Positions 25,445 through 34,687 of a stretch of DNA of 64,000 bases are shown piece after piece (within the stretch, counting starts at the first letter, position 1; the number at the start of each line of letters is the position of its first letter). The stretch is from Rhabdothermincola salaria (GTDB lineage Bacteria; Actinomycetota; Acidimicrobiia; Acidimicrobiales; Acidimicrobilacustridaceae): contig NZ_JAJQXW010000001.1 of the NCBI RefSeq assembly GCF_021246445.1, positions 1,320,168-1,384,167 on the forward strand, written 5' to 3'. The notes under the pieces were generated by a model. It ran no database searches. It saw nothing but the letters and a program-made list of their open reading frames with translations, and was not told where the DNA came from. Both the position numbers and the translations under genes were made by a program.

Positions 25445-26131
25445 CTACGCCAGGTTCTCGCGCAGGAACACGGTGGTCTGCTCCCACGTCTGCGCCGACA
25501 TCTCGGGGTCGTGAACCTCGGGTCGGGTGTCGTTGAAGAAGGCGTGGTCGACGCCGGGATGGATGATGAGCTCGGCGGCCTTGCCGTGCTCGCGGAGGCG
25601 TTCCTCGAGCTGGCGGACCTGGTCGGGGCCGAACATGGCGTCCTGCTCGGCGAAGTGGCCGAGGATGGCGCAGTCGATGCGTGACCAGTCGGGCTGCAGG
25701 TTGGGCCAGGGGATGACGCCGTAGTAGGGGACGGCCGCCCCGATGGCGTCGGGGCGGGCGCAGGCGAGCGCGAGGGCCAGGCCTCCCCCCATGCAGAAGC
25801 CGACGACCCCGACCTGGTCGGAGGTGACGGCGTCGAGGCTGCGGAGGTGGTCGACGGCGCCGCTCATGTCCTTGACCGCCTGGTCGAGGTTGAGCGCCAT
25901 CATGAGCTTGCCGGCCTCGTCGGGCTCGGTGGTGCTCTCGCCGTGGTAGAGGTCCGGCGCCAGGGCGACGAAGCCGGCCGCGGCGAAGCGGTCGCACACG
26001 TCGCGGATGTGCGGGACCAGGCCCCACCACTCCTGGATCACCACCACACCGGGGCCGGAGCCACCGACCGGCACCGCCAGGTAGCCGTCCGTCTCGTGGC
26101 CGTTGGTCGGGAAGGAGACGAGTTCACCCAT
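25445..26131 (-). CDS. Dienelactone hydrolase family protein
   Basis: A 228-aa alpha/beta hydrolase. The nucleophile is Cys in GVVGFCMGGGLAL, the Asp is in AEQDAMFGPDQV and the His in GVDHAFFNDTRPEVH, the DLH triad. VVVIQEWWGLVPHIRDVCDR is the family oxyanion segment. DLH enzymes open dienelactones in aromatic degradation, but many relatives have other esters as substrates. A TAGGGT box lies 6 nt before ATG 26131. It ends 9 nt before the DUF885-like gene, so it may head the eut operon. Confidence 0.9.
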   Translation of the reverse strand: MGELVSFPTNGHETDGYLAVPVGGSGPGVVVIQEWWGLVPHIRDVCDRFAAAGFVALAPDLYHGESTTEPDEAGKLMMALNLDQAVKDMSGAVDHLRSLDAVTSDQVGVVGFCMGGGLALALACARPDAIGAAVPYYGVIPWPNLQPDWSRIDCAILGHFAEQDAMFGPDQVRQLEERLREHGKAAELIIHPGVDHAFFNDTRPEVHDPEMSAQTWEQTTVFLRENLA

Positions 26132-26160
26132 GCCGCGACCCTATCGACCCCCTGCCCCCA

Positions 26161-26258
26161 CTGCCCCGACCGCCCCAGCTGCCCCGACCGCCCCCCCCCC
26201 CCGCGGCTTCTTGTATGAGATCAGCGCACTCCACCGCGACGATTCCATGCAAGAACGG
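26161..26258. repeat. Short direct repeat, poly-C tract and inverted repeat
   Basis: CTGCCCCGACCGCCCC occurs at 26161-26176 and 26179-26194, running into a tract of 12 C at 26191-26202. A separated inverted repeat follows: TTCTTGTATG near 26210 against CATGCAAGAA near 26248 (9 of 10). This noncoding gap separates the dienelactone hydrolase and the IF-2B-like gene. No gene seen in it. Confidence 0.5.
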
Positions 26259-26304
26259 GTGGGGAGGTCGACTCGACGGCTACGAGCGGCGGATCGGAGG
26301 CGTC

Positions 26305-26325
26305 GTGCTCGACGGTTGCGAGCAC
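26305..26325. terminator. Hairpin after the IF-2B-like gene
   Basis: GTGCTCG, 7-nt loop, CGAGCAC: a perfect 7-bp stem starting 8 nt after the stop of the minus-strand gene that ends at 26333. No T-tract follows. Confidence 0.45.
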
Positions 26326-26332
26326 CGAGGGC

Positions 26333-27133
26333 TCAGAGGATGTCGCCCTTGAAGAGCTCGGGGGCGACGGGGCAGTCGGTGCGACGGAGGGCCTCGGCGA
26401 CCTCGAGGGGCCCGGTGGGCCCGACGATCCGGTCGACGAGATCGAGGGGGACCACTTCGTCGTCGTCGTCCCACGGTTCGGCCGAGACGATGCGAGCGCG
26501 CAACGGCTCCCACATGCGCTCGGGGAGCAGGCGCCCCACCCCGGCCACCAGCCACACCGGGACGCCGGCCGCCCGGGCCACGGCCGCCGCCGCCCGCGAT
26601 CCGCTGGGGGCCAGCAGCTCCCGGGGGGACACGACCGCCGCCTCGAGCAGGACGAGGTCGGCCTCGGCCACCGCCGCACCCAGCCCGGCGACGGGGACGT
26701 CGACCACGTCGACCTCGGCGTGGGCGAGGCGCCGGACCAACCCCGAGCCCTCGGACGCCACGTCGACCACCAGCACCTCGACGTCGCCTCGGCGGGGCAG
26801 GGCCGCGCCCGCGGTCTCGGGCCAGCCCAGCACGACGACCGAGGCGTCGTCGGGCAGCGCGTTGGCCAATGCGGCCGCCGTGCGATCGTCCTCGAGGTCG
26901 CGCAACGCGGCGCGGATCTCGGCCACCGGGTCGCCCGCGGTGAGGACCCGGGCGCACAACCACACCAGGGCGCCGGAGCGCGGCTGGCGCGACACCATGC
27001 GCCGGCAGGCCGTGACCAGCCCCTGGGGGTCGTGGGCGAAGGCGCCCAGGGCCCGAGCCGTCTCGGCGACGACGAGGTCCTGGGGCGCACCGGTGGCGCG
27101 GGCCACGTGCCGGAGCCGCTCGACGGGATGCAT
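26333..27133 (-). CDS. Initiation factor 2B-like protein (eIF-2B/MtnA fold)
   Basis: A 266-aa protein of the IF-2B-like superfamily. The N-terminal helical part (ALGAFAHDPQGLVTACRRMV, ASQP-like) is followed by a Rossmann part: VVVLGWPETAGAALPRRGDV, EADLVLLEAAVVSPRELLAP, GVPVWLVAGVGRLLPERMWE. The family includes ribose-bisphosphate and methylthioribose-phosphate isomerases; the catalytic Cys and Asp are not obvious here. Function is unassigned. A TAGCGT box 8 nt upstream favours ATG 27133 over GTG 27136. Confidence 0.65.
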   Translation of the reverse strand: MHPVERLRHVARATGAPQDLVVAETARALGAFAHDPQGLVTACRRMVSRQPRSGALVWLCARVLTAGDPVAEIRAALRDLEDDRTAAALANALPDDASVVVLGWPETAGAALPRRGDVEVLVVDVASEGSGLVRRLAHAEVDVVDVPVAGLGAAVAEADLVLLEAAVVSPRELLAPSGSRAAAAVARAAGVPVWLVAGVGRLLPERMWEPLRARIVSAEPWDDDDEVVPLDLVDRIVGPTGPLEVAEALRRTDCPVAPELFKGDIL

Positions 27134-27165
27134 CACCGCTGACGCTAACCGGCGGCGAGACCGTC

Positions 27166-27609
27166 CTACAGGCCGGGCTTCCAGATCATCAGGTAGAGGG
27201 TGACCACGAGGATCAGGTGCGTCACCCCGGTGCCGGCCATCACGATCTTGCGGGCGTTGGCGTCACCGTTGCCGAAGGCCTTGATGGCCGGTCGGGTGAC
27301 GAAGAGCATCACGGCGAGCACCACGAGCCAGAGCAGGGCAGAGGTCATGAGCCAGGGCTGGGCCACCCGATAGACCCTGTCGCTCATCCCGGCCAGCCCG
27401 AAGCCCAGCAGGCCGGCCACCCCGAGGAAGGGCAGCGAGAGCCGAACGATGGCCATCTCGAGCGCCTCGGCGGCGGCACGGTCGCCGTTGGCGGTGAGGC
27501 GCACCAGCACCGGGGTGAGCCACGCCGGCGCGAACCCCACGAACATCCCGAGCACGTGCAGCAACAACACGATGTTGTAGCCGGTGTCTCCGACGGCGGC
27601 GAACAGCAC
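27166..27609 (-). CDS. Four-helix integral membrane protein (DUF2269-like)
   Basis: A 147-aa membrane protein with four hydrophobic segments: YNIVLLLHVLGMFVGFAPAW, LSLPFLGVAGLLGFGLAG, PWLMTSALLWLVVLAVMLFV and GVTHLILVVTLYLMIW. The HVLGMFVGF pattern in helix 1 resembles DUF2269 proteins. Function unknown. GTG 27609 has GGGAGAG a few nt upstream. It is divergent from the thioredoxin-like gene. Confidence 0.65.
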   Translation of the reverse strand: MLFAAVGDTGYNIVLLLHVLGMFVGFAPAWLTPVLVRLTANGDRAAAEALEMAIVRLSLPFLGVAGLLGFGLAGMSDRVYRVAQPWLMTSALLWLVVLAVMLFVTRPAIKAFGNGDANARKIVMAGTGVTHLILVVTLYLMIWKPGL

Positions 27610-27752
27610 GGATCTCTCCCAGGGTCTCGACGGTGAGGACGCGCCGAAGGTAGCGCCCGCGCCGGCCCCGACCCTCATCCACGACCTCGGCTCGGGGCCA
27701 CCCCCGGCCCCATTTCACGGCGTCGTGGTGGGGCGCGCTACCTTTCGGGGCC

Positions 27753-28235
27753 GTGATCACCGACGTCCCCGCCGACCTCGAGCTCGCGTCCCTCACCGGC
27801 TCGAGCCGCCCGATCAGCGAGTGGACCACCACCTTCCATCTGGCGGTCGTGGCCCTCGATCCCTTCACCCTCGAGAGCTCGTGGATCCTGCCTCCGGCGA
27901 TCCGCATCCTCTCGCGCTACAAGGAAGCCGACGTGCGGTGCGCCTTCCTGGTGGCCGGCACGCCCGACGAAGCCCGCCGGTTCCTCGGGCCGTTGGCCTC
28001 GGAGTACCTGGTCTTCACCGATCCCGACCGCACTGCGGTGAAGGGCCTCGGCTGTGCCACCCTCCCCGCCTTCGTGCACGTGAACCAGCACCACCAGGTC
28101 GAGACGGCGGCCGAGGGCTGGAACCCCGAGGAGTGGCGGACCGTGGCCGAGAACCTCTCGGACCGCATGGACTGGACCGTCCCCCTCGTGCCGGACGTGG
28201 GCGACCCGAGCCCCTTCCACGGCACGCCCGTCTGA
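27753..28235 (+). CDS. Thioredoxin-fold protein without catalytic cysteines
   Basis: A 160-aa protein with the shape of a thioredoxin or peroxiredoxin: a central VALDPFTLESSWILPPAIRI where the CxxC would sit, AFLVAGTPDEARRFLG, and a cis-Pro-like TLPAFVHVNQHHQV. The active-site cysteines are replaced by Ser and Leu, so it is not a standard reductase. It may be a scaffold or a binding protein. GTG 27753 has a TACCTT -10 box 8 nt upstream. It converges on fumC. Confidence 0.6.
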   Translation: MITDVPADLELASLTGSSRPISEWTTTFHLAVVALDPFTLESSWILPPAIRILSRYKEADVRCAFLVAGTPDEARRFLGPLASEYLVFTDPDRTAVKGLGCATLPAFVHVNQHHQVETAAEGWNPEEWRTVAENLSDRMDWTVPLVPDVGDPSPFHGTPV

Positions 28236-28284
28236 GCCGCCTCCCTGCGAGGTCGGCCCAGCCGGTGGGGTCGAGGCCCCGGGT

Positions 28285-29742
28285 TCAGCGCTGCACGCCG
28301 CCCTTGGTCATGGACAGCACGTCGAGGGCACGGTCGAGCTCCTCCTCGGTCATGAGGCCGGTCTCGAGGGCCAGCTCACGGATCGAGCGGCCGGTGCTCA
28401 CCGACACCTTCACCAGCTCGGCGGCTGCCTCGTAGCCGATGAAGGGGTTCAACGAGGTGCCGAGCGACGGCGAGGACTCGGCGTAGTCCCGGCAGCGCTC
28501 CTCGTCGGCCTCGATGCCGTCGATGCAGCGTTCGGCGAAGAGTCGGCTCACGTTGGCCAGCAGGCGGATCGACTCCAGCACGTTGCGGGCCATCATCGGC
28601 ATGTACACGTTCAGCTCGAAGTTGCCCTGAGAACCGCCGAAGGCCACGGCGGCGTCGTTTCCGATCACCTGGGCGGCGACCTGGGTGACCGCCTCGGGCA
28701 GCACCGGGTTGACCTTGCCCGGCATGATCGACGAGCCGGGTTGGAGGTCGGGCAGGCGGATCTCGGCCAGACCCGTGCGGGGCCCCGACGCCATCCAGCG
28801 CACGTCGTTGGCGATCTTGGTGAGGGCCACCGCCGCCACCCGCAGCTGGCCGGAGGCCTCGACCAGCGCGTCACGGGCGCCCTGCGAGGCGAAGTGGTCG
28901 GAGGCCTCCGAGAGCGGCAGGCCGGTGCGCTCCCGCAACGTCTCGATGACCTTGGGGGCGAAGCGACGCGGCGCGTTGATCCCCGTTCCGACGGCGGTGC
29001 CGCCGAGGGGGAGCTCCCCCAGGCGGGGCAGCACGTCGTGGAGGCGGGCCACGCACTGCTCCACCTGGGTGGCGTACCCCCCGAACTCCTGGCCCAGGGT
29101 GACCGGGGTGGCGTCCATGAGGTGGGTGCGGCCGGACTTCACCACGGTTCGGAAGCGACGGGCCCGCCGACGCAGCGAGGCCTCGAGCTGGGTGAGGGCG
29201 GGGATCAGCTCGAAGGCGATGGCCTCCGACGCGGCCAGGTGCACGGCGCTGGGGAACACGTCGTTGGAGCTCTGCGAGGCGTTCACGTGGTCGTTGGGGT
29301 GAACCTCGGCGGCGCCGCCCAGGTGCTGTGAGGCGAGGGTGGCGATGACCTCGTTGGCGTTCATGTTCGACGACGTGCCCGACCCTGTCTGGAAGACGTC
29401 GACCGGGAACTCGTCGTCCCAGCGACCCTCGGCCACCTCATCGGCGGCCGCGGCGATGGCCTCGCCCATGCGGCGGTCGACCGCCGGCACGTCGCGCAGC
29501 GAGGCGTTCACCGGTCCGGCTGCGCCCTTGACCAGGGCCAGGGCCCGGATCAGCGCCCGATCGATGGGCTGGCCCGAGATGGGGAAGTTCTCGACGGCCC
29601 GCTGGGTCTGGGCCCGGTAGAGCGCACCGGCGGGCACCAGGACCTCGCCCATCGAGTCGTGCTCGACCCGGTGGGTCGGGCGGTCGGGCAGGTCGTCGCC
29701 CGGCGAATCGCCGGTTTCGGGCAGGCGGGTCTCGTCGCTCAT
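28285..29742 (-). CDS. fumC: Class II fumarate hydratase
   Basis: A 485-aa fumarase of the iron-independent class II type, converting fumarate to malate in the TCA cycle. The signature [11 protein letters not shown] is present with the catalytic Ser loop; [18 protein letters not shown] and [17 protein letters not shown] are the other conserved blocks. About 25 extra N-terminal residues are acidic and likely disordered. A TAGGTT box 6 nt upstream fits a leaderless transcript. It lies 9 nt after the solute-binding protein on the same strand. Confidence 0.97.
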   Translation of the reverse strand: MSDETRLPETGDSPGDDLPDRPTHRVEHDSMGEVLVPAGALYRAQTQRAVENFPISGQPIDRALIRALALVKGAAGPVNASLRDVPAVDRRMGEAIAAAADEVAEGRWDDEFPVDVFQTGSGTSSNMNANEVIATLASQHLGGAAEVHPNDHVNASQSSNDVFPSAVHLAASEAIAFELIPALTQLEASLRRRARRFRTVVKSGRTHLMDATPVTLGQEFGGYATQVEQCVARLHDVLPRLGELPLGGTAVGTGINAPRRFAPKVIETLRERTGLPLSEASDHFASQGARDALVEASGQLRVAAVALTKIANDVRWMASGPRTGLAEIRLPDLQPGSSIMPGKVNPVLPEAVTQVAAQVIGNDAAVAFGGSQGNFELNVYMPMMARNVLESIRLLANVSRLFAERCIDGIEADEERCRDYAESSPSLGTSLNPFIGYEAAAELVKVSVSTGRSIRELALETGLMTEEELDRALDVLSMTKGGVQR

Positions 29743-29751
29743 GCGGCGAAC

Positions 29752-31530
29752 CTACCCAGGCCCTCCCGTGAGCGACGTCGCGGTGGTCGGCGTGGTCGGC
29801 GCTCCGTCGACGGGGTCGTCGGTCCGACCGGCGTCGCCGGCGCGCTCTGCGGTGTCGGTCGTGGCCGTCGGGTCGAGCCAGATCTGGGCGAGGGCGACGG
29901 TCACACCGTCCTGTCCGAGGCCGCGCCCGCCTCCGGGGAGCTCCCAGCTGGTGACGTCGCGCACGCCGGGCACGAAGGCCACGCCCTGGCGCAGCTGCAC
30001 CAGGAAGAGCCAGGGCACGTCGTTGAACAGCTGCTCCTGGACGATGCGGTAGGCCTCCACCTGGGCGGCCACGTCGGCGGTGGCCCGCGCTTCATCGAAC
30101 GACTCGGTGACGACCGGGTTGACGTAGCGCGTGAGGTTGGGGTTCACGAGGGGCTGCTCACCCGGGAGGCCCCGGAACTCAGGCTCGTAGAGGTCCGGGT
30201 GGGCGGCCACGAACCCGATGGTGATGGCGGCCTGGTACTGGCCCCGGGCGAGGCGGTCGGCGAGCTCGGCGTCGGTGACGGGGACGAGCGTCACCGAGAT
30301 GTCGACCTCGGCGAGCTGCCGGCGCCACAGGCGGGCCGTGTCGCCCAGCAAGGGGTCGGGCGGGACCAGCAACTCGACCGCCAACGGCTCCCCCGCCTCC
30401 TCGGCGTAGGTGGCGGCCTCCCCCCGGGATCGAGGGCCGTCGGGAACGGGCAGGGGCAGGTCGGAGAACCACGGAGAGGGGTCGCTGATCAGGCTGCGGG
30501 CCAAGGTGCCCTCGCCGTCGAGCACGTCGTCGACCATCTCGTCTCGATCGGTGGCCAGACCGACGGCCCGACGGGCACTGATGCGGTCGAAGGGGGCCTG
30601 GGCGGTGTTGAGGGCGATGGCCACCTTGGGCGACTCGGCGTTGCGATCCTCGACCACGGTCACGGTGTCGCGGCGCGCGGCCCGGTCGAGGCGAACGAGC
30701 TGATCGGGACGGTCCGCCGCCACCAGATCGGCCTCGCCGGCGATGACCGCCGCCACGCGCTCCATCGGATCGACCAGCACCGGGAAGGCCACCGCATCGA
30801 GCCGCGGCAACCCGGCCTGCCAGTAGAAGTCGTTGGCCACCAAGACGATGCCGCCCTGGGCCGCGTCGGTGGCGACGGTCGCCTCGTCGGCCCGAGGCAT
30901 CCGGAACGGACCCGTGCCGACCGGGAGGGCTCCCCCACCGACCAGCGTGGCCGGCGAGGCCACGTAGCCGACCTGGGTGGCCAGCGTCTCGGCGAAGGTG
31001 GACCACGGCCCCGACATCGCGACCTCGACCGTCAACGACGACGGCGTGCTCACCGACACCACGGGGGCGAGGAGGTCGGCTCCGACCACCGACGCCCGCT
31101 GGGCCTCCAGGTTGGCGGCCACGGCCGAGGCGTCGAGCGGGGTGCCGTCGTGGAAGAGGACGCCCCGCCGCAGACGGATGGTCCACGTGGTGAAGTCGTC
31201 GTTGGGTTCGAGGGCCTCGACCAGCTGCCCCACTGCGGAGCCGTTGGCGTCGTAGACGACGAGGCGGTCGTAGAGCCCGCGCGCCACCTGGGCCGCGGAG
31301 CTGTCCCACACCTGGGCCGCAGGGCTCCAGTCGAGCGGCAGAGGTCCGCTGGCCACCCGGAGCACCCCGCCCTCGACGGGCACGACCGGCTCGTCGGTCG
31401 GGACGGGGGGAGGTGGAACGACGGGCGGATCGGCCGTCCCGCCGTCGGTGCAGGCACCGACGAACACCACCACGGCCAGCACCCAGGCCAGCCACCGGAC
31501 CGTCGCCCGCCCAGAGCGCCTCGGGGTCAC
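29752..31530 (-). CDS. ABC transporter solute-binding lipoprotein (family 5)
   Basis: A 592-aa extracellular solute-binding protein of the peptide/nickel type. The signal has WLAWVLAVVVFVGAC with the lipid Cys at 27 and a Pro-rich linker (PPVVPPPPVPTDEP). Domain features include QVARGLYDRLVVYDANG and WTIRLRRGVLFHDGTPLDA, typical of DppA/OppA relatives. GTG 31530 overlaps the SDR stop (GTGA); TTG 31542 is an alternative. No permease or ATPase genes are next to it, so its transporter must be elsewhere. Confidence 0.88.
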   Translation of the reverse strand: MTPRRSGRATVRWLAWVLAVVVFVGACTDGGTADPPVVPPPPVPTDEPVVPVEGGVLRVASGPLPLDWSPAAQVWDSSAAQVARGLYDRLVVYDANGSAVGQLVEALEPNDDFTTWTIRLRRGVLFHDGTPLDASAVAANLEAQRASVVGADLLAPVVSVSTPSSLTVEVAMSGPWSTFAETLATQVGYVASPATLVGGGALPVGTGPFRMPRADEATVATDAAQGGIVLVANDFYWQAGLPRLDAVAFPVLVDPMERVAAVIAGEADLVAADRPDQLVRLDRAARRDTVTVVEDRNAESPKVAIALNTAQAPFDRISARRAVGLATDRDEMVDDVLDGEGTLARSLISDPSPWFSDLPLPVPDGPRSRGEAATYAEEAGEPLAVELLVPPDPLLGDTARLWRRQLAEVDISVTLVPVTDAELADRLARGQYQAAITIGFVAAHPDLYEPEFRGLPGEQPLVNPNLTRYVNPVVTESFDEARATADVAAQVEAYRIVQEQLFNDVPWLFLVQLRQGVAFVPGVRDVTSWELPGGGRGLGQDGVTVALAQIWLDPTATTDTAERAGDAGRTDDPVDGAPTTPTTATSLTGGPG

Positions 31531-32297
31531 CGAGCCGTCCAACCACCATCGACGGGAAGGGTGTGGCCGGTCACGTAGGCACTGGCGTCGGACGCCAGGA
31601 ACAGCAGGGCGCCGTCGAGCTCATGAGGCTCACCACCGCGGCCGATCGGTGTGTTGCGTTCGACGAAGCGAACCGAACCCGGATCGGTGAACATCACCTC
31701 GGCCATCTCGGTGCGGAACCAGCCCGGCGCCAGCGCGTTCACCCGCACCCCACGTCGGACCCACTCGGATCCGAGCTGACGGGTCAGCCCCACGACCGCG
31801 TGCTTGGAGGCCACGTAGCTGGCCTCGTTGATCGGGGTGGAGGCCACCAGGCCGAGGATGGAGCTCACGTTGACGATCGACCCCCGACCGGCCTCCAGCA
31901 TCGGACGCGCGGCCAGCTGCGAGAGCCGGTAGACGGAGTCGACGTTGACGTCCATCACCCAGCGATAGTGCTCGACGGTCTCCTCCTCGGCCCGCATGGG
32001 GTCGGAGACGCCGGCGTTGTTCACCAAGACGTCGATGCGACCGTGGGCATCCATGGCGGTCGCCACCAGCCGTTCGAGGTCGGCTTCGACGCTGACGTCG
32101 GTGGGCACCGCTATCGATCCGGGCAGGTCGGCGGCGAGCGCCTCGAGGCGGTCGGCCCGCCGGGCGGCGAGCACCACCCGGGCGCCAGCCGCGTGCAGCA
32201 CGCGGGCGAAGCGATCGCCGAGGCCGCTCGAGGCCCCGGTGACGATGGCGACACGGTCGTCGAGGCGGAACAGGTCGGAGAGATCGAGATCGGACAC
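31527..32297 (-). CDS. Short-chain dehydrogenase/reductase (SDR)
   Basis: A 256-aa classical SDR: cofactor motif VTGASSGLGDRFA, DVSVEADLERL, NNAGVSDP, and the catalytic Ser in VNVSSILG with YVASK. It ends TGHTLPVDGGWTAR. It oxidises or reduces a hydroxy or keto group with NAD(P); the substrate is unknown. GTG 32297 has TACGGT 8 nt upstream. It is the first gene of a coupled pair with the solute-binding lipoprotein. Confidence 0.92.
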   Translation of the reverse strand: MSDLDLSDLFRLDDRVAIVTGASSGLGDRFARVLHAAGARVVLAARRADRLEALAADLPGSIAVPTDVSVEADLERLVATAMDAHGRIDVLVNNAGVSDPMRAEEETVEHYRWVMDVNVDSVYRLSQLAARPMLEAGRGSIVNVSSILGLVASTPINEASYVASKHAVVGLTRQLGSEWVRRGVRVNALAPGWFRTEMAEVMFTDPGSVRFVERNTPIGRGGEPHELDGALLFLASDASAYVTGHTLPVDGGWTAR

Positions 32298-32360
32298 GGT
32301 CGACGACCGTACTCGCCCGTCCCCCTGCCCCGGACCTCACCGCCATGGCAGGATCGCCCG

Positions 32361-33287
32361 ATGACCACCGCCTCGACCACCACCCGCCGCGGCACCAAGG
32401 TGCGCATCGGGGTGGGGCTGGGCACGGCCACGACCGCAGTCAGCGGCCCCGGCTTCGGCCCCCTCGTCGACCGCCTCGAGGCGCTGCGCTTCGACAGCCT
32501 ATGGCTCTCGGAACGGATCAGCGGCCCCGCCCCCGATCCTCTCGTGGCCCTCGCCGTGGCCGCCGGACGGACCGAGCGCTTGAAGCTGGGCACGTCCGTG
32601 CTCGTCGTCCCCGGCCGCAACCCGGTGCTGTTGGCCAAGGAGATGGCCTCGCTCGACGTGCTGTCCCAGGGACGGTTCCTCCCCGCCGTGGGGCTGGGGG
32701 CGGTCGACCCCGTCGAACAGCAGGCCTTCGGGGTCCGGCGCGAGGAGCGCGGCCGACGCCTCGACGAGGCCCTCGAGCTGATGCGGCGCCTCTGGTCCGG
32801 TGAGCCCGTCGACCACCAGGGCGACTTCTACGAGGTGCAGGGGGTCCGTGTCCTGCCCCGGCCTCACCAGGACACGCTCGACGTGTGGCTCGGAGGCATC
32901 GCCCCGAGCGAGTTGCGCCGCGTCGGACGCATCGGCGACGGCTGGCTGCCGTCGTTCTGCACACCCGAGGACGTGATCGAGGGGATCGCCGTGATCGAGG
33001 AGGCCGCGACCGCCGCCGGGCGGACGTCCGACCCCGAGCACTACGGGGTGCTTCTGGCGTATTGCGACGGACCGGTGCCGCCGCGCATCGCCGAGCTGGT
33101 CGCCCGCCGACGTCCCGGTCTCGATCCCCGCCGGGTGGTGCCGGACTTCTCCCAGCTGTCGGGCCTCGTCAACGACTTCATCGCGGCCGGGGCCACCAAG
33201 TTCGTGGCCATGCCGCTCGGCGACGCCGACGACTGGGATGCCGAGCTGGGGCGCCTCGCCGATGCCCTGCTCCCGCTCGAGACCTGA
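32361..33287 (+). CDS. LLM-class flavin/F420-dependent oxidoreductase
   Basis: A 308-aa luciferase-like protein: KVRIGVGLGTATT, LEALRFDSLWLSERISGPAP, LGTSVLVVPGRNPVLLAKEM, QGRFLPAVGLGAVDPVEQQ, LMRRLWSGEPVDHQGDFYEV. The set is typical of TIGR03854/F420-type enzymes; the substrate is unknown. ATG 32361 has AGGA 9 nt upstream. It is divergent from the SDR and convergent with the VOC protein. Confidence 0.9.
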   Translation: MTTASTTTRRGTKVRIGVGLGTATTAVSGPGFGPLVDRLEALRFDSLWLSERISGPAPDPLVALAVAAGRTERLKLGTSVLVVPGRNPVLLAKEMASLDVLSQGRFLPAVGLGAVDPVEQQAFGVRREERGRRLDEALELMRRLWSGEPVDHQGDFYEVQGVRVLPRPHQDTLDVWLGGIAPSELRRVGRIGDGWLPSFCTPEDVIEGIAVIEEAATAAGRTSDPEHYGVLLAYCDGPVPPRIAELVARRRPGLDPRRVVPDFSQLSGLVNDFIAAGATKFVAMPLGDADDWDAELGRLADALLPLET

Positions 33288-33318
33288 CCCGACGCTCGCG
33301 GCGGGGCCGACGCGACGC

Positions 33319-33771
33319 TCAGGCCGGATCCATGACGAAGGCCATCAGTTCGACCCGGGTGCCGTCGGGGTCGGCCAGGAAGAGCAGCTCGGTGCGACCC
33401 CCGGGGAAGGGGATGACCGTGCGGGTGGACTCCAGGACGGTGCAGCCCAGCTCGACGAGGCGAGCCTCGACCGGGGCGATCTCGTCGACCGTGACGGAGA
33501 GATGGGTGATCCCGAGCTGGTTGCGCTGGGTCGAGGGCGTGCCCTCGACCGGAGGGCTGACCCATCCCAGCAGCTCGATCTTGAAGCCGTCGCGGGCGAT
33601 CATCTGCGAGACCAGCTCGACGCCGTGCGGCACCTCCAGTGTGTCGGCGACCTCGTCGCCGATGTCGTAACGCTCCGCCGGCTCGAAGCCGAGACCGTCG
33701 CAGTAGATGCGCATGGACCGGTCGAGGTCGGACACGCACAGGCCGATGTGGGAAACCGAGATCTGAGCCAT
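33319..33771 (-). CDS. VOC-superfamily (glyoxalase-like) protein
   Basis: A 150-aa protein with two beta-alpha-beta-beta-beta units. Metal-ligand candidates: His in VSHIGLCVSDLDRS, Glu in FKIELLGW, His in GITHLSVTVDE and Glu in GTRVELMAF, the full HE/HE glyoxalase set. It could be a lyase, a dioxygenase or methylmalonyl-CoA epimerase-like; no substrate is visible. A TAGGGT box sits 6 nt before ATG 33771. Confidence 0.88.
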   Translation of the reverse strand: MAQISVSHIGLCVSDLDRSMRIYCDGLGFEPAERYDIGDEVADTLEVPHGVELVSQMIARDGFKIELLGWVSPPVEGTPSTQRNQLGITHLSVTVDEIAPVEARLVELGCTVLESTRTVIPFPGGRTELLFLADPDGTRVELMAFVMDPA

Positions 33772-33879
33772 CGGGGCACCCTACGACGCCCACACGAAGC
33801 CAGTCAGTGCTGGGGTCACGCTCGCGGTCACCGACAGCAGCCCAGCACCATCACCAGGCTGCGAGAGCGATCCTCACGG

Positions 33880-34002
33880 TCAGTACTCGGCGTCGAGGTC
33901 GTCGACCTCGGTGGCCTCGTAGGCCCGACGGCGTCGCTGCAGGCTCAGCCAGGCCCCCACCACGACGAGGGCCAACAGGGCGAAGATCAACGTGAGCAGC
34001 AC
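33880..34002 (-). CDS. Small single-span membrane protein (40 aa)
   Basis: A 41-codon frame starting at GTG 34002. It encodes LLTLIFALLALVVVGAWLSL (one membrane helix), then RRRR, then an acidic tail ending in VDDLDAEY. The charge pattern predicts N-out, C-in. Small proteins of this design are common beside actinobacterial genes, but this one has no clear homologue known to me. The ribosome site is weak, so the start is uncertain. Confidence 0.45.
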   Translation of the reverse strand: MLLTLIFALLALVVVGAWLSLQRRRRAYEATEVDDLDAEY

Positions 34003-34039
34003 CCGCCCAGCATCGCAGACCCGCGGGGCGACCTCTCGT

Positions 34040-34594
34040 TCAGCTCACCATCTCGATCTCGGCCACCACCACCGGCGACGACTCGACGGTGCAGTCGGCG
34101 ACGACCTGGTCGCCGCCACTGGAGAAGGTGAACCGGTAGTCGACGTCGACGAAGGCGATGGTGACCGTGCCCGGTCCGGTGGTGTCGATGATGTGGTCGA
34201 ACGTCTCGAACGGCACGGTCGTCCCGACCGGATAGTCGGCGGGGCCCTGGTCGAACTGGACCGTTCCGGGCGATGCGACGGGCCCGGTGATCTCGTAGGT
34301 GCTGGTGATCACGAGGTCGTAGACCGTGATGCTCGCCGGCGAGAGACCGGGCATCTCGAGCTGCACGCTCACGGGGACGTCGACGCCGGCCAGGGCGGTC
34401 TCCGGGGCGGTGACGGTGACGATGCCGATCTGCTCGCTCACCACCGGGGACTGAGGATCGAACACGCAGGTGAAGTCCACCTGCGTGGAGTTGGTGACGG
34501 GTGGACCGCATGCCGAGGCCAGCAGCGCCGCGGCCCCGACCACGACCAGCGATGGGAAGCGGGATCGGCGTGCCCGCGAACGTCCTCGACTCAT
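34040..34594 (-). CDS. Putative lipoprotein of unknown function
   Basis: A 184-aa protein with a basic start (SRGRSRARRSRFPS), a hydrophobic stretch and LLASAC lipobox. The mature part is beta-rich and has repeated ITSTYEITGP and TIAFVDVDYRFTFSSGG segments, like dehydratase-type immunoglobulin folds. Two cysteines remain in the mature chain (FTCVF and DCTVE). Function is not recognised. ATG 34594 is chosen because GGAG is 10 nt upstream; GTG 34603 is too close to it. Confidence 0.6.
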   Translation of the reverse strand: MSRGRSRARRSRFPSLVVVGAAALLASACGPPVTNSTQVDFTCVFDPQSPVVSEQIGIVTVTAPETALAGVDVPVSVQLEMPGLSPASITVYDLVITSTYEITGPVASPGTVQFDQGPADYPVGTTVPFETFDHIIDTTGPGTVTIAFVDVDYRFTFSSGGDQVVADCTVESSPVVVAEIEMVS

Positions 34595-34687
34595 CGTCAA
34601 CACGCTCCTCCTGCGACGACCGGGAAGGGGCTCAGACCTGGTCGGCTCGGTGCCGACGCGGCGACCCGTCCACGGGGCGACCATGGT

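Noticed and set aside
26161-26202. CRISPR-like repeat
   Set aside because: Only two copies of 16 bp with a 2-bp gap and a poly-C run; no array.
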